From: CAWDVR01 sp044869805
GTDB taxonomy: Bacteria > Acidobacteriota > Thermoanaerobaculia > Multivoradales > SZUA-115
Length of the DNA stretch: 64,000 nucleotides
Direction of reading: 5' to 3'
Assembly: GCA_044869805.1 (NCBI GenBank)
Contig: JBIOXV010000082.1
Span: forward strand, 1 to 64,000
The notes beneath the pieces are model-generated. The model was not told where the DNA came from. It did no database searches and was given only the letters and a program-made list of their open reading frames with translations. A program made the position numbers and the translations under genes. Numbering within the stretch: position 1 is the first letter of the stretch; each line of letters starts with the position of its first letter. Positions 37,914 through 46,442 of this stretch are shown piece by piece.

Positions 37914-38015
37914 CTCCTCTCTCTTGCAGCCGCAGCACCGGCCCGGGCCTTCCGGCCGGTGGCTCCACCTGACCTTGCAAGCGCGCTCCGTCGACCGGAG
38001 CTGGGAGAAGAGATC

Positions 38016-40340
38016 ATGGCGACACCCATTCACCGCGCCCGCCCCGTGGGCCGGTTCCTGTCAGCCGTAGTGCCGGTGCTCGCGCTGCTCGCGGCCGCCA
38101 CCCTGCCCGCGGCGGCGCAGCCCGCGGCCTCGACCGACAACCGATCTTCCGGCTCGCTGGCCGGCACGGTCACCACTCCCGGCGGCGAGCCGATCGGCGA
38201 CGCGGAGGTCAACCTCGTCGATCTGCGGCGCCGCACCCGCACCGCTGCCGACGGTTCCTTCCGCATCGAGAGCCTGCCCGCCGGCAGCTACCTCGTCGAG
38301 GCCCGGAGCCTCGAGCACGGCGAGGGCGCGGCCCGCGCCCAGGTGCGCGCGGCGGAGGAGGCGTCCGTCACCATCGTCCTCGACCTCGTCCGGCTGCATG
38401 ACGAGGTGGTGGTCACCGCCGGCGCCGCGGCGCAGCAGCTCGAGCTGGCGCAGGCGACCACGGTGCTCTCCGGCGAGGACCTCGACCAGCGGCGGGACAG
38501 CTCGCTCGGCGAGACCCTGGCCCAGCAGCCGGGCATCAGCTCGACCTACTTCGGCCCCGGCGCCAGCCGCCCGGTGATCCGCGGCCTGGGCGGAGACCGC
38601 GTGCGCATGCTGTCCGAGGGCCTGGGCAGCGCCGACGCCTCGAACGTGAGCCCGGACCACGCGGTGTCGGTCGACCCGGGATCGGCCGAGCGCATCGAGG
38701 TGCTGCGCGGCCCCTCGACCCTGCTCTACGGCTCGACCGCGATCGGCGGCGTGGTCAACGTGCTCGACAACCGCATCCCGGAGTACGCGCCCGAGGAGCC
38801 GCTCACCGGCACCGTGGAGCTCTCGGCCGGCACGGTGGCCGACGAACGGCAGGGCTCGCTCGCGCTCGAGGGCGGCGCCGGCCGCTTCGCCTGGCACGCC
38901 GACTACCTGAGCCGCGAGACCGACGACTACGAGATCCCCGGCTTCGCCGAGGCCCACCCGCACCCGGACGAGGAGGCGACCGGCAAGCTCGGCAACAGCG
39001 CCTTGGACAGCGAGTCCGGCAGCGTCGGCTTCTCGCTGGTCGGCGACGCCGGCCTCATCGGCCTCTCGGTCAGCGGCTTCGACTCCCTCTACGGCGTGCC
39101 CGGCCACGAGCACGAGGAAGGCGAGGAGCACGAAGGCGAGGAGCATGAGGAAGAAGAAGAGGAAGGGCCGGTGCGCATCGACCTCGAGCAGCGCCGGGTC
39201 GATCTCAAGGGCGAGCTCAGCCGCCCCTTCGGCATCTGGAGCGGCGCCCGGCTGCGGCTCGGCTCGACGGATTACGAGCACCGCGAGCTCGAGGGCGCGG
39301 AGGTGGGTACCACCTTCTTGAACGACTCGCTCGAGGGCCGCTTCGAGCTGGTGCAGAAGCGCAGCCCGGGCGGTCTCTCCGGCTCCATGGGCGTGCAGTA
39401 CTCGACCAGTGACTTCGAGGCGATCGGCGCCGAGGCCTTCGTGCCGCCCTCGACCACCGACCTCGCCGCCGTCTTCGCCTTCGAGGAGCTCCAGCGCGGC
39501 AAGCTCCGTTTCCAGCTCGGCGGCCGCTACGAGAACCAGCAGGTGGACGTTCAGGCGGACCTGCCGGACCGCGACTTCTCCGGCCTCTCCGGCTCGCTGG
39601 GGCTGGTCTGGGAGCCGGCGGACGAATACTCGCTCTCCGTGTCCGTCGCCCGCTCGGTGCGGCTGCCGACGGCGACCGAGCTCTACGCCAACGGCCCGCA
39701 CATCGCGACCGGCTCCTTCGAGATCGGCGATCCCGACCTCGACAAGGAGACCAGCCTGGGTGTTGACGTGTCCCTGCGCAAGCGCACCGGCCGCTTCACG
39801 GCGACCCTCAACCTGTTCGCCAACCGCTTCGACAGCTACGTCTTCGAGCGCTTCACCGGCGAGGAGGAGGACGGCCTCGAGGTGATCGTCTTCGACCAGC
39901 AGGACGCCGAGTTCGTGGGCGGCGAGATCGAGGGCCTGTTCAACCTCTACCAGGGCGAGCACGCGCACTTCGACCTGCTGCTGGGCGCGGACACCGTGCG
40001 CGCCGAGCTCTCCGACACCGGCGAGCCCCTGCCGCGCATCCCGCCGCGCCGCTACAAGCTGGGGCTCAACTACCACCAGGACCGCCTGCGGGCCTTCGCC
40101 GAGGCGATCCGCGCCGAGGAGCAGGATCGCATCAGCGGCAACGAGACGCCGACCGACGGCTACACGCTGATCAACGCCGGCATCTCGTACCGCTTCTTCC
40201 TCGGCCCCACGGTGCTCGACCTGATGCTGCGCGGCCGCAACCTGGGCGACGAGGAGGCGCGCAACCACGTCTCGTTCTTGAAGGACGTGGCGCCGCTGCC
40301 GGGCCGGGACGTGAACCTGGGAGTGCGGCTGGCCTTCTAG
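38016..40340 (+). CDS. TonB-dependent receptor with His/Glu-rich loop (ZnuD-like)
   Basis: 774 residues. ATG at 38016 follows GGGAG and gives a signal peptide (RFLSAVVPVLALLAAATLPA). A carboxypeptidase-regulatory-like domain (about 45-125) precedes the plug (HDEVVVTAG, PVIRGLGGDRVRMLSEGL, ERIEVLRGPSTLLYGSTAIG). The barrel ends DVNLGVRLAF with terminal phenylalanine. An outer loop at about 362-384 is packed with Glu and His (GHEHEEGEEHEGEEHEEEEE). His-rich loops are known in zinc receptors such as ZnuD, so metal import across the outer membrane is the likely role. It begins the locus shared with the permease-SPFH genes. Confidence 0.92.
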   Translation: MATPIHRARPVGRFLSAVVPVLALLAAATLPAAAQPAASTDNRSSGSLAGTVTTPGGEPIGDAEVNLVDLRRRTRTAADGSFRIESLPAGSYLVEARSLEHGEGAARAQVRAAEEASVTIVLDLVRLHDEVVVTAGAAAQQLELAQATTVLSGEDLDQRRDSSLGETLAQQPGISSTYFGPGASRPVIRGLGGDRVRMLSEGLGSADASNVSPDHAVSVDPGSAERIEVLRGPSTLLYGSTAIGGVVNVLDNRIPEYAPEEPLTGTVELSAGTVADERQGSLALEGGAGRFAWHADYLSRETDDYEIPGFAEAHPHPDEEATGKLGNSALDSESGSVGFSLVGDAGLIGLSVSGFDSLYGVPGHEHEEGEEHEGEEHEEEEEEGPVRIDLEQRRVDLKGELSRPFGIWSGARLRLGSTDYEHRELEGAEVGTTFLNDSLEGRFELVQKRSPGGLSGSMGVQYSTSDFEAIGAEAFVPPSTTDLAAVFAFEELQRGKLRFQLGGRYENQQVDVQADLPDRDFSGLSGSLGLVWEPADEYSLSVSVARSVRLPTATELYANGPHIATGSFEIGDPDLDKETSLGVDVSLRKRTGRFTATLNLFANRFDSYVFERFTGEEEDGLEVIVFDQQDAEFVGGEIEGLFNLYQGEHAHFDLLLGADTVRAELSDTGEPLPRIPPRRYKLGLNYHQDRLRAFAEAIRAEEQDRISGNETPTDGYTLINAGISYRFFLGPTVLDLMLRGRNLGDEEARNHVSFLKDVAPLPGRDVNLGVRLAF

Positions 40341-40376
40341 GACCGCGACCGTCCGCGCGCGGACCTGGAGGGAGCC

Positions 40377-42665
40377 ATGGGCCTCGCCTCGAGCATCGCT
40401 CGGGAGACCCTGTGGATGCTGGTGGTGGCCTCGCCCTACCTGCTCCTGGGCCTCCTGATTGCCGGCCTGCTGCACGTGCTGCTGCCGCAGTCGCTCATCG
40501 TGCGCTGGATGGGCCGCCACGGCCTCTCCGGCGTGGCGCTGGCGGCGGCGGTGGGCGTGCCGCTGCCGATCTGTAGCTGCGGCGTAGTGCCGGTCGCGGT
40601 GGAGCTCAAGCGCAAGGGGGCGGCGACGCCCGCGGCGCTGTCATTCCTCATCACCACACCGGAGTCGAGCATCGACTCGGTGCTCCTCACCTGGGGGATG
40701 TTGGGGCCGCTGATGGCGATCGCGCGGCCGATCGCCGCCTTCGCCAGCGCCATGCTGGGAGGCGTCTTGAGCATCGCCTTCCTGGGCCGCGAGCGGCGGT
40801 TCGCACCTCGGCCGACCGGCCCCGGAGCGCACCGGGACTGGGCACACCCCGATCACGAGCACGAACACGCCGGCGCAATCGGCAACGAATCTGCGGCTGC
40901 CGGCAAGGCCCTCCGTGCGGCGTTCGCGCGGCTGCTCGGGAGGCGCGGCGAGGGCCAGGCGGGTGATCCGCCGCCGCCCGGCCTGTGGCGTGCCGTCGCC
41001 AGACCCGCCCTGCGCCATGGCTTCGTCGACCTGCTCGACGACCTGGCGTTCTGGCTGATTTTCGGCCTGGTGGTGGCGGGCGTCGCCGCCGCACTGCTGC
41101 CCGCCGATCTCGGCGAGCTGGGGCTCGGCCGGGGGCTGGTGCCGATGCTGATCCTGCTCGCCGTGGGCATCCCACTCTACATGTGCGCCTCGGCCTCGAC
41201 CCCGGTGGCCGCCGCCCTGATGGTCAAAGGCGTGTCGCCCGGGGCGGCGCTCGTCTTCCTCCTCGCCGGGCCGGCTACCAACGTGGCCACCATCCTGCTC
41301 CTCGGCCGCACCTTCGGCCGGCGCTTCGTCGCCATCTATCTGACCGCGGTCGCGGTGGGCGCCATCGCCTGCGGCTTGGCGCTCGACGCCCTGGCCGGCC
41401 CCTCCTGGACGCCGAAGGTGATCGCCGCGGCCGCGGAGTCGCATCGCTACTCGCTGGGTGACTGGGTCTGCTTCGCGATCGCCATGGCGCTCCTCGCCTG
41501 GCGACTGTGGAAGGGCGCGGCGAGGCGCGGCTGGGAGGAGCTGAAGCAAGGTTTCGCGCCGCTCACCGCCGGACGGTCCGCCGCGGCGCCGGAAGCGCCG
41601 GGCCTGGAAGCGGCGAGCCCTGAAGCCGTGGGCCTGGAAGTGCCAGACCACGGCCGGCGGCCCGCACGCCGTTGGGCCGTCGCCGCCCTGCTGCTCGTCC
41701 TCTTGGCTTACCTGGCGAGCGGGCTCGCGGTTGTGCCGCCCGAGGCGAGCGGCTACGGCTTCGTATTCGGGGCGCTCACCGCCCGCGACCTCGGCCCGGG
41801 GCTCCACTACCTGCCCCCTGCGCCCTTCGGCCGCCTGGAACTGCGCGCCACGAGCTACCCGCGTAAGGCGGACGTCGGCTACCGAACCGATCTCGGGATG
41901 CTCCGGCGCCGGCGGGAGCTGGCACTCTTCGCCAACCCGGACGAATGGCACAGCACGGTGGCGGCTATGAACACCGACCCCGAGTCGGCGACCTACCTGA
42001 CGGCGGACGGCAACCTGGTCGAGATGAGCTTCACGGTGCACTACACGCTCGCCGAACCGGCCGCCTTCTTCTACCGGCTCGCTCACGACCGCGATCTGGT
42101 CGGCCTCTACGCCGCCGCCGCTGCCCGGCAGGCGGTGGCCGGCCGGCCGCTCGAGCAGGTGCTGACCGCCGCGCGCCGGGATCTCGAGCGGGAGATCGGA
42201 GAGGCGCTGGCCGCGGGCCTCGCCGCCCTCGACTTAGGCATCGCCGTGGACTCGGTGCGCATCGTGGACCTGCACCCGCCGGGGGCCGTGGTCGAGGCCT
42301 TCCGCGACGTGTCGAGCGCGCGCGAGGACCGCGAGACCCGCGTGCACCGGGCGCACGAGTCGGCCGCCGCCGAGGTGCCACAGGCGCGAGGCGAGGCGGC
42401 GCAGATCCTGGCGGCGGCGGAAGCCACCTCGGCTGCCGCGACCCTCGAGGCCGAAGGGCGCGCGCAAGGGTTCATGGCGCGCGCCGGAGCGCTGGGGGGC
42501 GCCCGCCGGCTGCTCTTCGACCTGCTGCGGCGCGAGCAGGCCGAGCGCTCACTCGCCGGCCGCGACAAAGTCATCCTGCCGCCGGGCAAGGCGCCGCGCG
42601 GCGTGACCCTCTGGCAGGGCCCGCCGCCGGCCTGGTCGGCGTCGCGGGCCGGAGGATCTCCATGA
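40377..42665 (+). CDS. Metal-efflux-type permease fused to an SPFH (HflK-like) domain
   Basis: 762 residues. Part one (1-380) is a multi-helix permease of the DUF318/SO_0444 type with CSCG in VPLPICSCGVVPVAVELKRK (66-69), STPVAAALMVKGVSPGAAL and the paired Cys270, plus a His-rich cytoplasmic loop (HPDHEHEHAG about 157-166). Part two starts with another membrane helix (434-452) followed by an SPFH/Band 7 domain (PPEASGYGFVFGALTARDLG, PGLHYLPPAPFGRLELRATS, TADGNLVEMSFTVHYTLAEP) and an Ala/Glu coiled coil (640-720). The frame is continuous. SO_0444-type permeases export Cu or Zn. GGAGGGAG precedes the ATG; the stop overlaps the next gene by four bases. Confidence 0.9.
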   Translation: MGLASSIARETLWMLVVASPYLLLGLLIAGLLHVLLPQSLIVRWMGRHGLSGVALAAAVGVPLPICSCGVVPVAVELKRKGAATPAALSFLITTPESSIDSVLLTWGMLGPLMAIARPIAAFASAMLGGVLSIAFLGRERRFAPRPTGPGAHRDWAHPDHEHEHAGAIGNESAAAGKALRAAFARLLGRRGEGQAGDPPPPGLWRAVARPALRHGFVDLLDDLAFWLIFGLVVAGVAAALLPADLGELGLGRGLVPMLILLAVGIPLYMCASASTPVAAALMVKGVSPGAALVFLLAGPATNVATILLLGRTFGRRFVAIYLTAVAVGAIACGLALDALAGPSWTPKVIAAAAESHRYSLGDWVCFAIAMALLAWRLWKGAARRGWEELKQGFAPLTAGRSAAAPEAPGLEAASPEAVGLEVPDHGRRPARRWAVAALLLVLLAYLASGLAVVPPEASGYGFVFGALTARDLGPGLHYLPPAPFGRLELRATSYPRKADVGYRTDLGMLRRRRELALFANPDEWHSTVAAMNTDPESATYLTADGNLVEMSFTVHYTLAEPAAFFYRLAHDRDLVGLYAAAAARQAVAGRPLEQVLTAARRDLEREIGEALAAGLAALDLGIAVDSVRIVDLHPPGAVVEAFRDVSSAREDRETRVHRAHESAAAEVPQARGEAAQILAAAEATSAAATLEAEGRAQGFMARAGALGGARRLLFDLLRREQAERSLAGRDKVILPPGKAPRGVTLWQGPPPAWSASRAGGSP

Positions 42666-43543
42666 TGCGCTCGCGCGTCGTGCTCGCGCTGGTGGCCGGT
42701 CTGGCCACGGTCTGGGGCGTGGCTTCCTCTCCCTTCGTGGTGCAGGAGACCGAGGCCGCCCTCGTCACCCGCTTCGGCCGCCCCCTGCCCGGCCTCGCCG
42801 GGCCGGGCCTGCACTGGAAGCTGCCGTGGCCGGTCGACGCCGCGGTGCGCCTCGACCGGCGGCTGCTGGTGTTCGACAACGAGCCCACCGAGATGCTGAC
42901 CGGCGACAAGAAGAACGTGCTGGTCGACAGCTTCCTCGTCTGGCGGATCGCCGATCCCCTGCGCTACGTGCAGACGGTCAAGACCCGCCCCGAGGCCGAG
43001 GCCCGGTTGCTCGACCTGGCGGTCTCCGAGCTGGGCGCCGCGGTGGGCTCGGAGCCGATGGAGAGCTTCGTCAACGTGGACCCCGCGCGGGTCGGGTTGC
43101 GACGGGTGGCGGAGACGGCCGGGCGCGCCGTCCACGCGGTCGCCCTGCCGAGCTTCGGGATCGAGGTCCTGGACCTCGAGATCAACGGCTTCTCGCTGCC
43201 GCGCCAGAACCGGGCGAGCGTCATCGAGCGCATGCAGGCCGAGCGAGCGCGCATCGCGACCGCCTACCGCAGCGCGGGCGAGGAGCAGGCGCTCAAGATC
43301 CAGGCCCAGTCCGCGGCCGAGCGCGAGCGGCTGCTGGCCGAGGCGCGGGGCCGGTCGGAAGCGGTGCGCGGCGACGGCGAGGCGCGCGCCCTGGCGCTCC
43401 TCGGCGGCGCCTATGCCAGAGACCCCGAGCTCTACCGCTTCCTGCGTGGCCTCGAGAGCTCGGAGAAGATCCTCGACGAGAACACCACGCTGTTCCTCGA
43501 ATCCGACTCCGATCTGCTGACGGTGCTCGATGGCAAGCGGTAG
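42662..43543 (+). CDS. HflC-like SPFH protein
   Basis: 293 residues with one N-terminal membrane helix (RVVLALVAGLATVWGVASSP) and an SPFH domain: FVVQETEAALVTRFGRPLPG, GPGLHWKLPWPVDAAVRLDR, LTGDKKNVLVDSFLVWRIAD, YVQTVK. The C-terminal coiled coil and end region (AERERLLAEARGRSEAVRGD, LRGLESSEKILDENTTLFLE) match HflC. HflC normally pairs with HflK around the FtsH protease; no ftsH gene is in the window. ATGA overlap with the fusion gene and 14-base overlap with the next gene show one transcription unit. Confidence 0.92.
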   Translation: MMRSRVVLALVAGLATVWGVASSPFVVQETEAALVTRFGRPLPGLAGPGLHWKLPWPVDAAVRLDRRLLVFDNEPTEMLTGDKKNVLVDSFLVWRIADPLRYVQTVKTRPEAEARLLDLAVSELGAAVGSEPMESFVNVDPARVGLRRVAETAGRAVHAVALPSFGIEVLDLEINGFSLPRQNRASVIERMQAERARIATAYRSAGEEQALKIQAQSAAERERLLAEARGRSEAVRGDGEARALALLGGAYARDPELYRFLRGLESSEKILDENTTLFLESDSDLLTVLDGKR

Positions 43544-44546
43544 CCCACCGCGGACCCTGCCGCCCTCGGTGCGCGCCATCCGGCGGGCACGCCGCTTCCT
43601 CTCCCGGCGGCGCCGCGCGGTGGCGGCGGCGGTCGCGACGCTGGCCACGATCGTGGCCCTCTCCCGCGCCATCTACACGGTGGCCAACGGCGAGTCGGCC
43701 GCGGTGCTGCGCTTCGGCCGCCTGGTCGACGACGCCGTGGGCCCCGGGCTCCACGTCCGGCTCCCGGCCGGCGCCGACCGCGTCACCAAGGTGCGAACGG
43801 GAGAGGTGCTGCGCCTGCCGATCGAGGGCGACGTGGCGCCGGCCCTCGACCTCCTGACCGGCGACGAGAACCTGGTGGCGGCGAGCCTGGTGGTGCAGTA
43901 TCGCGTAAGCCGCCTGGGCAGTTACCTCTACGCGGTGGAAGATCCAGCTCTCCTGCTGCGGCAGGTGGTGCGCAGCGCGCTCCTCGAAGCGGTCGCCTCG
44001 ACCCACGTCGAGGAGCTGCTGACCTCGGGCAAGGCGGCGGTGCAGAACCAGGTGCGCTCGCGCGCGCAGCGGAAGCTCGACGCCTATGGCGCCGGCATCG
44101 CGCTGGTCGCCGTCAACCTCCAGTCGCTCAACCCTCCGGGCGAGGCCGCCACCGCCTTCCGCGCCGTCTCCGACGCCCAGGCCGACGCGGCGCAGGCGGT
44201 GTCGCGTGCCGAGGCCGAGAGCGAGCGCTCGCTGCGCCTGGCGCGCGGCGAAGCGCAGCAGCTCCTCGAGCAGGCCCAGGCAACGGCCCACGCCCGCTTC
44301 GAGCAGGCGTCGGGGGCGACCGAGCGCTTCGAGCGATTGCGCCAGGCGAGCCGGCGCTCGCCCGGCCTGGCGAGGGCGGATCTGCGGGCCGCGGCCGCAG
44401 CCCGCGCCCTGCCCCGGGTGAGGATCATCGTGCTGGCGCCGGGGGAGCCGCCGCGGATCGACCTCCACCGGCTGGAGAGCGGGCCGCAGGGGATCGTACG
44501 ATCGGGCTCGGACGCCGCGGCCTCGCCGCCCGACCACGACCGGTGA
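43530..44546 (+). CDS. HflK-like SPFH protein
   Basis: 338 residues. A basic N-terminus (RAIRRARRFLSRRRRAVAAA) leads into a membrane helix, then an SPFH domain (VANGESAAVLRFGRLVDDAV, GPGLHVRLPAGADRVTKV, LTGDENLVAASLVVQYRVS) with HflK-type features and a coiled coil rich in Ala/Glu/Gln (AESERSLRLARGEAQQLLEQ). Together with the HflC-like protein and the SPFH part of the fused permease it would build a ring or cage at the membrane. Overlaps the HflC-like gene by 14 bases. A 115-base gap with a stem-loop follows. Confidence 0.88.
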   Translation: MASGSPPRTLPPSVRAIRRARRFLSRRRRAVAAAVATLATIVALSRAIYTVANGESAAVLRFGRLVDDAVGPGLHVRLPAGADRVTKVRTGEVLRLPIEGDVAPALDLLTGDENLVAASLVVQYRVSRLGSYLYAVEDPALLLRQVVRSALLEAVASTHVEELLTSGKAAVQNQVRSRAQRKLDAYGAGIALVAVNLQSLNPPGEAATAFRAVSDAQADAAQAVSRAEAESERSLRLARGEAQQLLEQAQATAHARFEQASGATERFERLRQASRRSPGLARADLRAAAAARALPRVRIIVLAPGEPPRIDLHRLESGPQGIVRSGSDAAASPPDHDR

Positions 44547-44603
44547 GAGAGGCGTGGCTGATCCGAGCACAGCCGGGCACCGCGCGTGGCGGGCTCGGAG
44601 ACT

Positions 44604-44632
44604 GCCTGGAACGGTGCCTCGACCGTCCAGGC
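44604..44632 (+). other. Intergenic stem-loop after the SPFH genes
   Basis: GCCTGGA (44604-44610) and TCCAGGC (44626-44632), with inner CGGT/ACCG, form an 11-bp stem broken by one bulged A and closed by a 6-base loop. It sits between the HflK-like gene and the beta-propeller gene. No T-run follows, so it could be a processing or protective hairpin. Confidence 0.4.
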
Positions 44633-44661
44633 CCGATGAACCCCGAGGGAGGGTCAGGCCT

Positions 44662-46029
44662 ATGGATTCCTTGATTCCGGCTCGCGCCAAGACGTTCTCG
44701 AGTGCCCAGCCCCTCCGCCTGGGGCTGGCGCTGGCGCTTCTCGCCCTCGGCGTCTCGATGGCGGCCACCGAGGAGCGCGGCTCCCCTTCCGCCCGGGCGG
44801 TGACGCCCGGCGCCCAGCAGGAGGACTGGCGGAGCTGGGGCGGCGTCCGAGGCGACTTCACCGTGGAGAGCGGCGCGCTCGCCGAGGCGTGGCCGGCGGA
44901 GGGCCCGCGGCGGATCTGGGAGCGGCCGCTGGGTGGCGGCTATTCGTCGATCCTCTACCAGGGCGGCCGCCTCTACACGATGTATCGCGCCGGAAGTGAG
45001 GACGTGCTCGTGGCCCTGGACGCCGCGACCGGGTCGACGATCTGGGAGCAGCGCGACACGCCGAGCTTCTGGCCGGACATGGAGAAGGGCTTCGGCCTGG
45101 GCCCCAACTCGACTCCGCTCCTCGTCACCGACGAGGCGGGGGGCGACAAGGTGGTGGCAATCGGCATCTCGGGCCGGATGCGGGCGGTCGAGGCGAAGAC
45201 CGGCAAAGTGGTCTGGAGGCGCGATCTGCCGCGCGAGCACGGCAGGCGCAAGCGAGTCGAGGAGTACGGATACTCGGGCAACCCCCTGGCCTACGGGGGC
45301 AAGGTCCTCACCCTGGTCGGAGGTGACGATGCCGCCGTGGTCGCCCTCGATCCGGCCGACGGCTCCGTCGAGTGGAAGAGCGCGCCCGGGGGCGTCAGCT
45401 ACGCGCAGCCCGCCATCATCCGCCTCGCGGGCCGCGAGCAGTACGTCTACTTCGAGCCCGAAGGCATCGTCGCCCTCGACCCCGCCACCGGCAAGACCCT
45501 GTGGAAGCACGCCATCCAGTTCAACAACGGCAACCACTTGACGCCGGCGGCCCGCTGCGACGAGAACCACCTCTGGGTGAGCAGCCAGTTCGACACCGGC
45601 GGTGGGCGCGTCCTCGAGGTCTCACCGAGAGACGGCGTCCTCACGGTGAAGGAGCTCTGGTTCACACCCAGGCTCAAGACTTCCCACTGGACCGTCCACT
45701 GCCGGGGCGACTTCCTCTACGGCTCGATCGGCGGCAACGACACCTCGCGGCTCGCCGCGGTGCGCTGGAAGACCGGCGAGATCGCCTGGCAGGAACGCGG
45801 CTTTCACAAGGCGCAGGCCCTGTGGGCCGACGGCAAGCTCCTCTTCCTCGACGAGGCCGGCAAGCTGGCGCTCGCCCGCGTCTCGCCGGAAGGGCTCTCG
45901 GTCCTCGCCACCACCCAGATCGCCAAGCCCAACGCCTGGACGCTCCCCACGCTGGTCGGGACGACGCTCTACGTCCGCGACCAGGAGAAGATCCTGGCGC
46001 TCGACCTAGGGCTCGCCACACGGCCGTGA
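44662..46029 (+). CDS. Exported PQQ-type beta-propeller protein
   Basis: 455 residues; ATG 44662 gives a signal peptide (LRLGLALALLALGVSMAATE) and follows GAGGGAGGG. Repeated blades typical of PQQ-binding-like propellers are visible: VALDAATGSTIWEQ, VEAKTGKVVWRRDLP, VALDPADGSVEWKSA, VALDPATGKTLWKHA, AVRWKTGEIAWQERGF. Such proteins act as quinoprotein enzymes or as binding scaffolds. The BamB-like scaffold role is possible, but there is no lipobox. It is translationally linked (GTGA overlap) to the second small CPxC protein, tying it to the metal locus. Confidence 0.85.
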   Translation: MDSLIPARAKTFSSAQPLRLGLALALLALGVSMAATEERGSPSARAVTPGAQQEDWRSWGGVRGDFTVESGALAEAWPAEGPRRIWERPLGGGYSSILYQGGRLYTMYRAGSEDVLVALDAATGSTIWEQRDTPSFWPDMEKGFGLGPNSTPLLVTDEAGGDKVVAIGISGRMRAVEAKTGKVVWRRDLPREHGRRKRVEEYGYSGNPLAYGGKVLTLVGGDDAAVVALDPADGSVEWKSAPGGVSYAQPAIIRLAGREQYVYFEPEGIVALDPATGKTLWKHAIQFNNGNHLTPAARCDENHLWVSSQFDTGGGRVLEVSPRDGVLTVKELWFTPRLKTSHWTVHCRGDFLYGSIGGNDTSRLAAVRWKTGEIAWQERGFHKAQALWADGKLLFLDEAGKLALARVSPEGLSVLATTQIAKPNAWTLPTLVGTTLYVRDQEKILALDLGLATRP

Positions 46030-46307
46030 GCAGAGCCTCGCGCTGGCTGCCGGCGGCCCTGCTGCTGGGAGCCCTGCTCTCGGTGGCGGTTTCAGAGCCG
46101 CTGACCCACGCTCACGGCGGTCTGGCCGATCCCCACGACTGCCCGGGCTGCCGCTGGGAGAACGCCTCCTCCTGCGAGCCCGCGGTCGTGGCCCTGGTGC
46201 CGATTCCGTACCTGCTTCCAGGCGATGCGGTCCGCGCGCTCGGTGGCGCGCCGCTCCCGCCTCGCACCCCCGCTCTCGCCCCCGCCCGCGCTCCGCCTGC
46301 CGCCTGA
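46026..46307 (+). CDS. Small exported Cys/His protein (CPxC-2)
   Basis: 93 residues, GTG start overlapping the propeller stop by four bases. An N-terminal membrane/signal segment (WLPAALLLGALLSVAVSEPL) is followed by THAHGG, DPHDCPGCRWENASSCEP, a short hydrophobic stretch and a Pro/Ala-rich end. The plan matches the small CPxC protein at 37524: signal, His cluster, CPxC, second apolar segment. The Cys/His set suggests metal or thiol chemistry in the periplasm. No named family recognised. Confidence 0.6.
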   Translation: MSRASRWLPAALLLGALLSVAVSEPLTHAHGGLADPHDCPGCRWENASSCEPAVVALVPIPYLLPGDAVRALGGAPLPPRTPALAPARAPPAA

Positions 46308-46320
46308 GCCGCTTTCCGTT

Positions 46321-46400
46321 CCGGCTTCTCTCAGGGCCGGCTTCTCTCAGGGCCGGCTTCTCTCGGGGCCGGCTTCTCTCGGGGCCGGCTTCTCGCAGGC
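46321..46400. repeat. Five 16-base tandem repeats
   Basis: Unit CCGGCTTCTCTCAGGG, five copies in a row without spacers: copies 1-2 identical, copies 3-4 with G at position 13, copy 5 diverged at its end. It fills most of the gap between the CPxC-2 gene and the DUF5916 gene. Copy number could vary by slippage. Confidence 0.85.
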
Positions 46401-46442
46401 TGATTCCGATCCGCCGCCCGCGCGCGGCAGAGGGCTTACTCC

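Noticed and set aside
42662..44546. Plain hflKC operon that modulates FtsH
   Set aside because: The usual neighbours (hflX, ftsH) are absent, gene order is C then K, and the upstream gene is a permease-SPFH fusion, so a dedicated role is more likely.
46321..46400. CRISPR-like array
   Set aside because: The 16-base repeats are contiguous with no spacers and no cas genes are present.
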